Notes under the pieces: generated by a model
Database searches by the model: none
What the model was told of the DNA's origin: nothing
Seen by the model: the letters and a program-made list of their open reading frames with translations, nothing else
NCBI GenBank assembly: GCA_963556255.1
Contig: OY744610.1
Location: forward strand, 12,391,977-12,455,976
Source: Allolobophora icterica
Lineage: Eukaryota > Annelida > Clitellata > Crassiclitellata > Lumbricidae
DNA length: 64,000 nucleotides
Reading direction: 5' to 3'
Program-made: the position numbers and the translations under genes
In this document: positions 45,831 to 57,292 of the stretch, in pieces
How the letters are laid out: each line of letters begins with the position of its first letter
Position numbering within the stretch: position 1 is the stretch's first letter

Positions 45831-46479
45831 CATTAGAATTAACAATATCATTTTTAACGTTAATTTCAGCTTAAGTCTATAATTAAAAAGCTCAGTTTCA
45901 AAATGGCATCACCCTAAAAACTAGTCAACAGTTAGCAATGCGAGTCGACGTACTGTGTAATTATTTATACTGTGATGTAGCCGTAAATCTGCGTTTCGAC
46001 TTAATGGCACCTCTTGCACGCGATGGAATCTCATTGTTGACGCCTATTGAACCATGAACTGTGACGTCACTAGCTTCATAGAACTGTAAGAGGTAAGCTT
46101 TCAAATTTACCGTTTGCAGAGTAAAGTTATTCGTTCGATAATATGTCAGTTTCCACAGATCTATTACAGTTTTTCTTATCCGTACAATATCCTCGTAATT
46201 ATATTATTAGTAGAAATTTCGAAACTTGCGCACTGGGCATTATCTATAATCTACCGGCGGATTTAATTTAATTTATTTTATGTTATATATTTTTTCTTTT
46301 CTTGTTTTACATTTTTTCTCTCTAGGTTGTTTGTTCCAGTTCTTGATGTTTTGTTTCCTGCACTTATATAATCCGTTTGTTAGCGCGCAGTGCGTTTGCA
46401 AGCGGAGCATTACAGTCCATACTTGCTTACTTGGTAACTTCTTGAACCAAATTCAGTCTTACATGGCAGAAAACAGATG

Positions 46480-46790
46480 TATTGCTTTAAGAACATCACA
46501 AACGGAGTTTCTTCGCTTTGGAACTCCACCCGGGCGGTACAGTCACACAGCGCAGCTGTTCAGAACGGATTTGGGCGTTGCGTTTGACTTAAGACTATCT
46601 TTTAATGAACACTTTAACTTCATATGCAGATCTACCCACTACCAAATCCCTCATATCTTCAAAATTAGACACCACATTCTCTTTCTGCCTTATTTGTTTG
46701 TTTAATAGTGCCCTGTTCTCCAGCCGTCTCGACTACTACCACTCACTTCTTGCAGGCATTTCAAAAGCTAACTCGATGAAATCAACTTAA
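46480..46790 (+). mobile_element. CR1-type LINE fragment, decayed
   Basis: Frames shift but give TEFLRFGTPP, TDLGVAFDLRLSFNEHFNFI and then FNSALFSSRLDYYHSLLAGI, the usual C-terminal order of a CR1/Jockey RT. Confidence 0.75.
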
Positions 46791-47314
46791 GGCTTGAGGA
46801 ATGTGCTCCGGAATTCAACTGCGCTTACAGTACTGAATTTTTATTTCTTTTAGTCTTAATAGATTCACGAACCCTACGCTTGGATGAAATTGCAATTTTC
46901 AGTCTGATAAATTCGTCGATTCACAGCACCAGTGGCCTGAAATCTCTTCCATGACGGTAAGCAACAAATTCAAATCTATAGCCTTGCCTTTTAATATTCC
47001 TTTTCAGCGGCATGTAAAAAAGTTTATTATATATATATATTTGCCGTTTTCAAGCTGCTCCTAATTAGTGAGAGCTGCCTCATTTTATTATGTTTCCAGT
47101 GGGTACTTGTTAGGTTTGAAGACACGCTGTTAATGCAGATCATTATGTTTGTTCTTGACAGGTTCTGAATCAGAGAAACTATAGGGCCTAGCATTCATAA
47201 CCTCAGAAATCTTCATAATCTTTACTGAATTCGGAGAGCATTTATTCCAAGGTTTCATTTCGAAAGTCCATCGAAAGTGCAAAACAAGAAACGATGCAAA
47301 GTTCCCTGCCATGA

Positions 47315-49255
47315 CATTGTGACAAATCATCTCTGCTCTCCGGTCACGTGAAAGAAAACAAGAGAAGTCGCTCCAAAGAAAAGACGTACGACTGCGATTT
47401 ATGCGAGAAAGTCTTCAAATACCCCAGTAGCAGAAAGAATCACATGATGATCCACACTGGTGAGAAACCATACCAATGTGAGATTTGTAAACAGAGTTGT
47501 TCCCAATATTCCCAGCTACAAATTCATGCTAGAATCCATACTGGAGAAAAACCTCATCGATGCCAATTATGCCAGAGGGCATTTGCACAACTTTCTACTC
47601 TGCAGACGCACAAGAGAAGTCACACTGGAGAGAAACCATTTCAGTGTGAGGCATGTAAAAAGCTGTTTTCTTATTCTTTAAATCTACAACTTCATCTTAG
47701 AACCCACACTGGAGACAAGCCATATCTATGTCATGTATGTCAGAAAAGGTTTTTCAGATCTTCAAGCCTGCGAAAGCATGTTAGAATTCATACTGAAGAG
47801 AAACCCTATCTGTGCCAGGTTTGTCAGAAATCATTTTCACAGTCTACAGACCTGAAAAATCACATCAGGTTCCATAGTGGACATACCAGAGAGAAACAAT
47901 ACCTATGTCAGCTTTGCCCGAAAGCGTTCGGATGCCTTACTAAATTGAAGACTCATATGAGAACCCATACTGGAGAGAGACCTTACCAATGCCAGGCATG
48001 TCAAAAATGTTTCTCCGAATCTTCCAGTCTGAACAACCATGCTAGAATTCATAGTGGACATAAACCATACAATTGCCAGGTATGTCCGAAAGTGTTCTCA
48101 TACCATTCCGCTTTAACGGCTCACATGAGAACCCATACAGGAGAGAGGCCTTATCAATGCCAGGTGTGTGAAAAACGTTTTTCCCATTCTTCCACTGTAA
48201 AACGCCACGAAAGAGTTCATACTGGAGAAAAACCGTACCAATGCCAGGTATGTGAGTTAAAATGTTATGCTGATGTTAGTCATCTTAGGAAGCACATAAG
48301 AGCACATTATGGAGAGAAACCATACCTTTGCCAGGTGTGTCATAAAACATTCCCATGCACTTCAGGTCTGAGGACTCATGAACAAATCCACTCTGAAGAG
48401 AAGCAATTTCTGTGTCAGGTTTGTAAAAAGAAATTTTCCAGAGCTGCTGATCTACAAGTTCATATTAGAATCCACACTGGAGAAAAACCATACCAATGCC
48501 ATTTATGCAAGAAATCATTCACACAACATGCTCATCTACAGGGTCACAAAAGAACTCACACAGGAGAGAAACCATACGAATGTCAGATATGTAAACGAAG
48601 ATATTCCCGATCTTCTCATCTACGAGTACATACTAGAACCCATTCTGGAGAGAAATACCAGTGCCAGCTATGCTCGAAAGCGTTCACACACCCATCTAGT
48701 CTAAAGACTCACATGATAATCCATACTGGAGAGAAACCATATCAATGCCATTTATGTCCAAAAGCGTTTATATATCGTGGTGAATTCAGGAGTCACATTA
48801 GAACTCATACAGGAAAGATACCTTTCCTATGCCAGACATGTAACAAGAGTTTTTCTCATTCTTCCGGTCTAACATATCACGTTAGAGTCCATACAGGAGA
48901 GAAGCCTTACCTATGCCAAGTGTGTAAAAAGCGTTTCAGCCGTTCTTCCACTCTAAAAAGTCATGCAATAATTCATACCGGAGAGAAACCGTGCAAATGT
49001 CATTTATGTGAGTTTAAAACTAATCGGAAAGGTCATCTACAGAGGCATATCAGAACACATTCTGGAGAGAAACCATATCTTTGCCAGGTATGTCAGAAAA
49101 CATTCTCACGCGCTTCAACTCTGAGAAGTCATGAAAAATCTCGTTATGGAGAGAAACCATACCTTTGCGTGGTATGTCAGAAAACATTCTCATGCACTTC
49201 AAGTCTCAGACGTCATAAAAAATCGCACTCTGGCGAGAAACCATTGTGTTCGTAA
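47315..49255 (+). CDS. C2H2 zinc-finger protein with 22 fingers
   Basis: Long frame to TAA at 49253-49255 with 22 tandem C2H2 fingers joined by TGEKPY-type linkers, each unit about 84 bp, starting with YDCDLCEKVF. Key residues C-x2-C and H-x3-H are kept in nearly all; finger 11 has one extra residue in its loop, finger 6 an extended linker (HSGHTREKQ) and finger 21 an Arg in place of the final His (HEKSR). Such proteins bind DNA in the nucleus. No KRAB, BTB, ZAD or SCAN domain is visible. The frame is open from about 47315 but lacks a clear start codon before the first finger; the first in-frame ATG is within it, so a 5' exon is likely. Immediately downstream decayed fingers continue the array. 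Confidence 0.85.
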   Translation, partial: HCDKSSLLSGHVKENKRSRSKEKTYDCDLCEKVFKYPSSRKNHMMIHTGEKPYQCEICKQSCSQYSQLQIHARIHTGEKPHRCQLCQRAFAQLSTLQTHKRSHTGEKPFQCEACKKLFSYSLNLQLHLRTHTGDKPYLCHVCQKRFFRSSSLRKHVRIHTEEKPYLCQVCQKSFSQSTDLKNHIRFHSGHTREKQYLCQLCPKAFGCLTKLKTHMRTHTGERPYQCQACQKCFSESSSLNNHARIHSGHKPYNCQVCPKVFSYHSALTAHMRTHTGERPYQCQVCEKRFSHSSTVKRHERVHTGEKPYQCQVCELKCYADVSHLRKHIRAHYGEKPYLCQVCHKTFPCTSGLRTHEQIHSEEKQFLCQVCKKKFSRAADLQVHIRIHTGEKPYQCHLCKKSFTQHAHLQGHKRTHTGEKPYECQICKRRYSRSSHLRVHTRTHSGEKYQCQLCSKAFTHPSSLKTHMIIHTGEKPYQCHLCPKAFIYRGEFRSHIRTHTGKIPFLCQTCNKSFSHSSGLTYHVRVHTGEKPYLCQVCKKRFSRSSTLKSHAIIHTGEKPCKCHLCEFKTNRKGHLQRHIRTHSGEKPYLCQVCQKTFSRASTLRSHEKSRYGEKPYLCVVCQKTFSCTSSLRRHKKSHSGEKPLCS

Positions 49256-49580
49256 AAAAATCATTTTCGAAATCTACCGTATCGTGTTAGAGTTCATAAT
49301 GAAGAAAAGCCATACCAATGTCAATTATACCAAAGAACAATCTCGTGAAATTCTGTTCTGTAGAGAAACAATAGCATTATTCCCATTTGATCGTCATACA
49401 TAATGAGATTCATAGTAGGTGAACCTATCTTTGCCAGTTATGCCTGAAACTTCCCACGCTCTCGTTTTCGCGATTCACACAAGAACGCATGCTGGAGAGA
49501 AACCATTTCTTTGTCAGGTCAATGAAAAATATCAATTTTCAGTCTATAAAATCCATGTTAAAATCCATACTGAATAACTC
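49256..49580 (+). pseudogene. Decayed zinc-finger units after the stop
   Basis: Finger phrases continue in shifted frames: GAAGAAAAGCCATACCAATG, GCTGGAGAGAAACCATTTCT, CTTTGCCAGTTATGCCTGAA (twice, also near 49586), AAAATCCATACTGAA. They keep the 84-bp rhythm, so the array was longer and the stop at 49255 truncated it. Confidence 0.8.
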
Positions 49581-52415
49581 ATCTTGTGCCAGTTATGCCT
49601 GAAATTTTGTGCAAAATATTTTGCTCCACAGGTTCAGAAGGGAAAATACCTTTAAGGAACCTAAAATAGCAGTCTAATCAGAAATAAATTGTGCAGTCTA
49701 TGCGATCTTGAGGATCATGTCAAAAGCCAGAGATATTTATTCCTGTCGATGGTGAAACGTTATTAAAGAAGGATATTACTGATGCTCAATGTGTGATGGC
49801 GTATTTTGTATGACGAAGAATTTGTGAAACTAATTTTCCCATAGATATCCTCCCATTGATTCTGACACATGAAAATAATGATTGTTAGGTGATTCAGGAA
49901 GATGAAAAGTTTTGCTTCTAACGGAAAAAGTTTAAATTGATATACAGCAAAGAGAAAATGAAGTTACATGAAGTGATTATTTCTAGCTTGGAATGTAATG
50001 TTACAATAATATTTATGTTTTCTTCTGCACTCACTTCTGTTCTGTTACATTTAAACGTTTCAGTAGTTCGGCTTAGTTTAATTCACTTTTTATGGTATTG
50101 AAATATTATTATGAAAGTGGTATAAAATGGCAAGGACTCTTAAAAAAATTGAGGAACTTTCGGCACTGCTGAAAAGAAGTATTCCAAGTTGTGTGGCTGC
50201 ATAAAGGATTTCGGAATATTGTAAAAAGTATTATCTTTAAAAATGTGAATATCAGATCGAAATGAATGAGGCAGGCTTATTCCAAGAGAACAGTCTGAGT
50301 CTCAACCAAAACCACAACTGCTGATGATGAAAGGAACTCACCTGAAAATGACATGTGACGATCGAAGTGGCAGAAAATGGAAGTGTTCAGTTGCTCAATG
50401 CGTATTGAAACGCATGATAGTTTTATCATTGCTGTATTGAAAGCAAATAACTTTAATTATTATGGGAAGAAACTGAATGTTCATATTTGACCAAAAACAA
50501 TTTAGGACTTGTTGGTCATGTTTTTGACATTTTATTAGAGTTTTTAGTTCAATTGTGCTTGTGTCTAAGTAGGCACCTAAACTTATACTGCGCTATTTTA
50601 GTTTGCCGTGATTATATTCTTTGTATTCTGTAAGGATCCTTCCTATTTTCTCATTGGGTTTTACTCACCTACCAACATAAAGATTGAACCCTGAATATTT
50701 CTGTGTAACTATACAGAGGCCTAACAGCACAGCAAAGAGAGGAATGGCGTCATTGGAAGTGGAAACCTGCCGAAGGGCAGAGAACTTAAAGAAAGATACA
50801 GAGGCCTACACAATGTGCCTTTAGGCTACATCTTGCATTTTGGAAACATTTTAGGCTTGATTAAAGTATTCTGTGTTTGACTTAGTAGACCCTTAAGCTA
50901 TTTAAGCTGTTTTCAATTTGACGTGATGATAAAGGATCTTGTTCGATGTGCTTCTATTGTTTTACTTGTGAACTTAGCTTTACATACAGGTTAACTCTGA
51001 CGGTGATATTCCACGCACGGTCACCCATCCATTTAGCAACCCGACTGAGCTTGCTTAGGTACACTGCATCGTATCATCCAGACCAAGAGATTAGCGACCC
51101 TGATCTTGTTTTTCTCTTACTCCATTGAAACTATAGGATCGTGAGAAAAGTAACTAAGCTCGAGAAGTTCAGCTGCTTCAGCGCCGATGATAACAATATT
51201 TTGTTATATTTATTGGTCTATGTTATGCTGTGCAGTGTTATGTTATGTTTTCACTCACAGTCGCTCAGCTCCAGCGATTTATGCTTGGTTATTAGATATT
51301 TGCGCTTAATAAATACATAGTAATGACAATAATTATAATAGTAATATTTATTATTAGTATTATTATTGTTATAAATTTATCTAGTGACCCAGCATTAATC
51401 GATGGCGCCTGAGCAATTGTGAGTGAAAACATGTTAATGGTCCATACACAGTAACCGTCTCAGAAGAGAAGGCTCGAACCCGTACTCTCCGCGTTGATTT
51501 AACCAATTGGTTTCCGCGTCGCATAGATTACGTAAACATTGTCAAATTCGGGCGAAGACCTGCTGCCCGGCCTAGATTCACGTGCACATTGTGACAGTGG
51601 CGTAACAACCATATAACGGGTGTGGACAAAGTCCAGGGCCCCCGAGGTCCGAAGGGCCCCAAGCTACTTAAGTAACAAAAATTTTAAGAAACTGAAGTTA
51701 AAATAAGCTATGCACTACAACAAGATGAACATCTAGAAGAGAACAGCTGTGAAGAACCGATACACTGACATTCTTACAGTTCTTACAAGAATTTGCCTCG
51801 AGAGCAAAGATTACAAAGGACAGAAGTGATGCCACTAGTTTGAAGCATAACGTGGAGAAATTTGAGTTCATAGTGTTTATTATCATTTGGGAAGGATTGT
51901 TACTGACAATTGACAGTTACATCTCGTGCACTTCAATCAGTCGAAATAGACCTATATCTGCTGCAAACAGACTTGCATGCATGATTCATGGGAAACTATC
52001 ATTACTACAGCTACAGCAATCTCAGCTATTTAGAAGATTACACCAAGTTTAATGTTGTTAGAGAGAGTCCTGCAGACCAAATGCACCCGAAAATCATCAT
52101 AAAACGTTTTCTTGCAATTTGTTCGGGGTCAAATCGTGTATTGACCCGACTATTAGTCCCACGCTCCCATACAGCGATTCGCTCATATTGATGCTTTTCG
52201 TGTACTTGAACGTCTTCATGGAATCGTTTTTCAGTTGAAATTAGGACTTTAATGCCACAAATAGCTCAGAAAACATTTTAGTCCATCCTAAGATGCACCT
52301 TTTTAGATCTGTTTGACATCCTTGTTACAGTGTCTTCGTGAGGTTCTTACAACGCGTGGTATAAGTGTTCAGATACATACAAACATACATACATGCATTG
52401 TTACACACATAGAAT
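49581..52415. other. Spacer
   Basis: No gene recognised. A hAT-MITE-like start CAGTGGCGTAACAACC occurs at 51595 without a matching end found nearby. 52069-52175 repeats the block at 17.2 kb (CATAAAACGTTTTCTTGCA ... TATTGACCCGACTA). Confidence 0.5.
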
Positions 52416-52419
52416 TGCC

Positions 52420-52975
52420 TCGTCACTTCGTATATTATTAAAACTTTAAATTTAGAAAATAGAAAACAAGTCTATTATGCGAGTAAGTCTCATTTGACAT
52501 CGCAAAACGCACGTTCATCAGGGAGGAAAAACCACTCGTATAAATGAATGCAAATGCGCTGCTATCTCACAGACACACCATTCCGTCCCTGTTGCAGGAA
52601 GCTGGCACATCTAGTCAGTGAAGTATGTCGAAGAACTAGTAGGAGGTCACTTAAATTAGGAAACAAGTGCATTACTATCAGTTTTAGAATAAAGGCCTAT
52701 TTGTTACGTCACTTCGCATATTGTTAAACATCTAAAATTTTAGAGTATGAAGACCAATTGTTACCTCACTTCATAATAATTATTATGTGAAACAAGTCTA
52801 TTAATAATTTTAATTTATAGACAAAATGCCCATCGTTACGTCAACTTACTTATGAAACACGATTATTATTAGCAGTTTTAAATTTTGAGATTAAAGGCCT
52901 ATCGTTATATCCCTTCAATTGTGAAACAGGTCTATTATTAAAAATTTAAAAGTTAGAGAATAAAGGCCCTGATAA
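52420..52975. repeat. Diverged ~75-bp tandem repeat, about five units
   Basis: A unit combining GTGAAACAAGTCTATTATTA, AGTTTTAAATTTTAGAGA and AAAGGCCTATCGTTACGTCA recurs with substitutions and deletions from about 52420 to 52975. Confidence 0.75.
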
Positions 52976-53076
52976 TGAAACCTACTTCTCGCAACATAAG
53001 AGAAAAGGCCTCGAAATGCTATGGCATTATAGCGCTGGATACAAATGGAAAGGCGTTGGAAAAAGAAATTCACTTT

Positions 53077-53110
53077 ATTATTATTTTTATCATTATTATT
53101 ATTATAAAAA

Positions 53111-53179
<69 letters not shown>

Positions 53180-53202
53180 TGTTGTTGTTGTTGTTGTAGT
53201 AA

Positions 53203-53241
<39 letters not shown>

Positions 53242-53242
53242 C

Positions 53243-53284
<42 letters not shown>

Positions 53285-53404
53285 CGTAGTAGTAGTAGTA
53301 GTAGTAGTAGCAGTAGTAGTAGTTGTAGTAGTAGTAATAGTACTAGTAGTAGTAGTAGAAGTAGTAGTTGTAATAGTAATAGTAGTACTATTGTTATTAC
53401 AATT
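53077..53404. repeat. Long TTA/GTA trinucleotide microsatellite
   Basis: Blocks of TTA, then GTA, GTT and back to GTA/AAT over about 330 bp. The long poly-L, poly-V and poly-T frames on both strands are artefacts. Confidence 0.97.
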
Positions 53405-54705
53405 ATTGGGTACCAACTTCTATAGCGCCGGTGTGTAATGCACATAGTAATAAACGATGGCTCACCAAAACCAAGCTGCATGTGATGAGGTCAACATCAA
53501 GATCAGCCTTCCACCAGAGAGGAATTGTCGTTGAAAAACAATTTGAAAAGGCAAATATTAAGACGTTCTCACGTAGAGTGCACAATAGATCCAACCATTG
53601 TAATCGTAATAGTGACCTCCAAATATGTGCAGCGCCACTTGGAAGCTAGGCGCATGGTACCAGTCTATTCACGAGCGCTGCGTCGAGTCAGATATCACGC
53701 TGTCCAGTGTGATATCAAATGGAGATCCAAGTCCGGCTGACAACAAATCGCTAAACTAAGGAATCAATCGACGTTGCACCAAAATGTCGTGGACGACGAT
53801 TAAGTTAGGTCTTCAACAGAACGAAGCTCAAAATGAAATAATTCGTTAATCAGTAATATATAGACAGTCAAGTTAACCTTCAACTTATGATATATAACGA
53901 CGCTGTGTAAATATAAAGGAGAGATATGCGAATGTCACCTGCCATGTTGGTCGCTGATCGACAGTTGCATCATTTAGGCGGATCATTTTGTTTAAGTACA
54001 GAACTTGCTCAGTAATTTCATTGGCGCTAAGTTTACATTCTGTACTTGTTCGTCGGATTTGGCAAGAATTTTTACAGAAGGTATTTTGTCTGTAAGTCGT
54101 ATTAGGCTACGTGATTGCATCAGGCTAATCTGATGTGTGTTCTAGTCTGGAATATACGAAACGTGTACGCGACCTTTACCCGGATGTTTCCGTCTCCGTG
54201 AACGACGACGGACGCGGGTCATTGAAGCGATCTCGACAGTTACTCACTGGTGACACTTTAATCTAAGGACCAGCGGGTGAATAACGCTACTTCTACCAAC
54301 ACCTGACCTCGACGAATTAGCCGTTAGTCACTGATGGCGCTTTGATCTACGACCGACACGCGACGAATGCCTGGATTGCGTAGGTGTACATGTACATTTG
54401 GCCTCTCGACGAATTAGCGGACTTGCGCCATCTTCTGCCAATGAGGGAGAGTTCACAGCCAGTGTTATCGTGTGTGCGAACGCTGTCGCCTGTCGTCTCT
54501 CCATCCTATTGACACCACTTGGTCAAGAGACTCTAAACTGTATGCCATCTGTCTGGGAACCAGTTAGTTGGCTCTACGTGTGTGCGAGGGCCGACCATTG
54601 GTGACTCTTCTGGTTAACTGTGCATTCTTTTGCTGATATTATAGTCTGGGTTTTAATATTGCAGGGCCTGTCATATAGACAACCGCAGTGAGCTCCACTG
54701 ATTTG
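53405..54705. other. Spacer left of duplication copy B
   Basis: 53666-53695 carries TTCACGAGCGCTGCGTCGAG, the short repeat shared with 17.87 and 33.9 kb. No gene recognised. Confidence 0.45.
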
Positions 54706-54709
54706 TTTT

Positions 54710-55430
54710 GCACTGCATAAATGCCCGATTAGGATTACGATTACGAAGGGTGATCAGCGTCGCCCTCCTCTTTTATCCAGGCTTGGTATTGGCACTACAA
54801 CTTAATTCGTCTGCATCTTAGAATATGAAGCAGTGCTTGTGTCCATCTGGCGAATGAAAGGAGGTCATTCAGAAACACCAGAAATTGCGACTTGTCGTTC
54901 TATTCTGTTGGAGAACATTAAGACTTAGATGGCTTGATTATAATTTCATCGCGTGGATTCGACAGGTTTTTGGTTATAGAATTAACTACACACCCAGTTA
55001 TCTACATTGGTTAGAACGTACGTTCATGCACGTAATGTATGCGAATTCCCGGTAGATTTTTTCAAAGATTTGAACTTCGGGCTATTGTAGGCCTATCTAA
55101 ACTTCGGGCTATTACGATCCGTTCACCGGGACCTTAAATTGTATGACATCAATAATACAAATGGGCAACGGTGGTGAAAGATCTCACACAATCAGTTCAT
55201 TGAAAAATTAACAGGGTCAGAGTAATACTGTCGCTACAGAAAAACGTGTTAATTTTCACTTAGGCCTACATAATATTACATGGGCTAGTCTACTCGCCTC
55301 GTGGCTGCTGCCATGAAGTTGGATCTATAAACAACGGATAAAGCCGGGCATTACTACCTGCCTTACTCGAAGGCCTTTTTGGAAAAGGTAACTCCCATAT
55401 CGAGGGTCGCGCACACAGAAGACGCCTTCG
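54710..55430. repeat. Segmental duplication, copy B
   Basis: Partner of 5920-6860, lying on the 3' side of the second Mab-21 copy. Confidence 0.8.
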
Positions 55431-55676
55431 ATTCTGTAGCGCCGAGGCCATCCTCTCGAATACCTCCTTCCCTTTAGAGCAGTGCAATAACGCGGCAACG
55501 AACGTCCTTCTGTTCACCAAGATGATAGTGGCTTAGTGTTTGGCCGAAAACCTACAAGACTAGATTGTCTCTAAATCGATAGCCGAGTCAAAAGACAGTA
55601 TACGGAATCACATAACAAGGAAAGCAAATTTAATATGAAAACAGAATTTCGTCACTGATACGATAAAACTCTTTAA

Positions 55677-57090
55677 TTATTTGGTAACACAACGAAGTTT
55701 TTGTAGAAGAAACCTGCGAATGATGTGTTCAAACGGAAGATTGGTTTTCTGAGCAGCGAATTCAGTCATAGCTTCTGCATACGGAAGATTGCAGTCGATA
55801 TAACATTTGACTCTCAAATATCTTGCAAGAAAATGTCTTCCGAGAAAATAGTGACATTTAATGGAGTACTGACATTGAAGAAGACACGAGAGATCATTTG
55901 TGGGACCATCCATATTATAAGCAAACCAATGTGCAAACGTTGAATCAGCAGTTAACTCAGCTTTCCGCAAATAGTCATTCAGAGGTGATAAATAATAAAA
56001 GAGTGTGTGAAGTCCAAGCAATGATTGTACGTCTCGATCGAAAAACGAGTCAAGCGGTGGAAAAACCAAAACATTCGCAAATGTTAACTCTCTCAAATCG
56101 GTCTGAAGATCAGACTCCCGCAGAATTCCCTCACATAAATCCTGCACTTCATTGTATTGGCGACATTTGTAAAGGTACAAAGTACGATAGCAGTCAACTG
56201 TGTAACACTGGATGCCAAAGTCTTCGAAGATGACACTATAGAATGAAATCATATTTTCTAGAGCATATTCCATTAGAAAATCAATTACTGTTTCTGTAAC
56301 TATCAAAGAATTTCCAACTGCGTCCCTGACTTCTGTCAATAAATCTGTTCGGGGAAGAATGGTCTCTGTGGTAGAATTGAAATGAGTACCTGACTTCATT
56401 GGCGCAATAAATTTCGGCTTTCTCAAAGCCTTCAGATATTTGTCCATAGCAAGTGATGAATCAGGCAAATCACGATCAAAATGTGTGGATATTCTTTCGG
56501 CAGATAATGCAAGTAAATAATGAGCAAACACCTCGGGTGAAAGACGCAGATCAAGATAAAGCCGCCTGTTGATGTAACGAAGATTATATTCAGTAATCTT
56601 CTTGTGAAGCACACACAATCCAACGATTTTTGCGACATCGTCAATAAACAATAAACAACCTGCATTCATTGTTTCCTTATCTTTTTGAGAAGTCTGATCA
56701 TCGAGAACTGCCAAGCATAAATCTATTGCTTGTTGGTAATCTGATGTAGCAAAATGGAGAGCAGCCAGATAGGCCAAAGCTGCCGGAGCAATGCCGTTCG
56801 ATTTATAATAGTCGTATTCTAAGGATTGTCTAAGAAACTCTTTGGACATGAGAGACAATAGATGAAATTCTGAACGGCTATTCGATCCAGTTAAATTTTG
56901 CATGAGATCCTGAGCACGCAGAAACTGAAACTGACAACTTTCGGCTGTATACGGTTTTGGAAAGTTATGATAGCGAGACCTTATAATTTTCGGTTGCGAG
57001 TAGGATTTCGAGTCTGCTCTGTGACGGTTACTTGAGACCTTGACAAGTCCTTCACTCACTGTTACTTCGTGCATCAGAATCAGATCCTAA
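55677..57090 (-). CDS. Mab-21/TPR protein, copy B, C-terminal half intact
   Basis: Continuous minus-strand frame to the stop at 55677. It begins at a plausible acceptor (TATTCTCTTAG, next to 57090) or at ATG 57074. From QPKIIRSRYHNFPKPY on it aligns with copy A (QPKIIRCEYHNFPKTY) throughout, without frameshifts: FQFLRAQDLMQNLTGSNSRS, APAALAYLAALHFATSDYQQ, LSPEVFAHYLLALSAERI, LPFEHIIRRFLLQKL. The helical pairs with alanine and tyrosine positions look TPR-like. One insertion of about 16 residues (ADSTFAHWFAYNMDGP) is absent from copy A. The nucleotidyltransferase and Mab-21 C-terminal parts are missing here, but a fragment of them lies at 62.83 kb on the same strand, with a LINE between. Confidence 0.75.
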
Positions 57091-57169
57091 GAGAATAAGA
57101 GTTTTTAAAAAAGATAATAAATTAACTTTAAACAAAATACAATGCTACCCTTTATTTCGCCATTTCTGC

Positions 57170-57292
57170 ATAACTTTGTCACTTGTGCCACTGAATGAAT
57201 AGGATCATTCACTTATTTGCGGCCCGCAAGCTCACATACTGGTCTTCTTTTGGCCCTCGGGGTGATTTGAGTTTGAGACCACTGGTCTAATA
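57170..57292 (-). mobile_element. hAT-type element end
   Basis: GCGGCCCGCAAGCTCA ... GGCCCTCGGGGTGATTTGAG ... TTTGAGACCACTG; on minus it starts CAGTGGTCTCAAACTCAAAT and runs into GGGCCGC, the usual look of a hAT MITE end. The other end was not found. Confidence 0.5.

Noticed and set aside
47460..48704. Alternative plus-strand frames inside the zinc-finger array
   Set aside because: Out-of-frame shadows with the 84-bp period.
53016..53481. Long frames of poly-V, poly-L and poly-T on both strands
   Set aside because: They translate a trinucleotide microsatellite; no non-repeat coding core is present.
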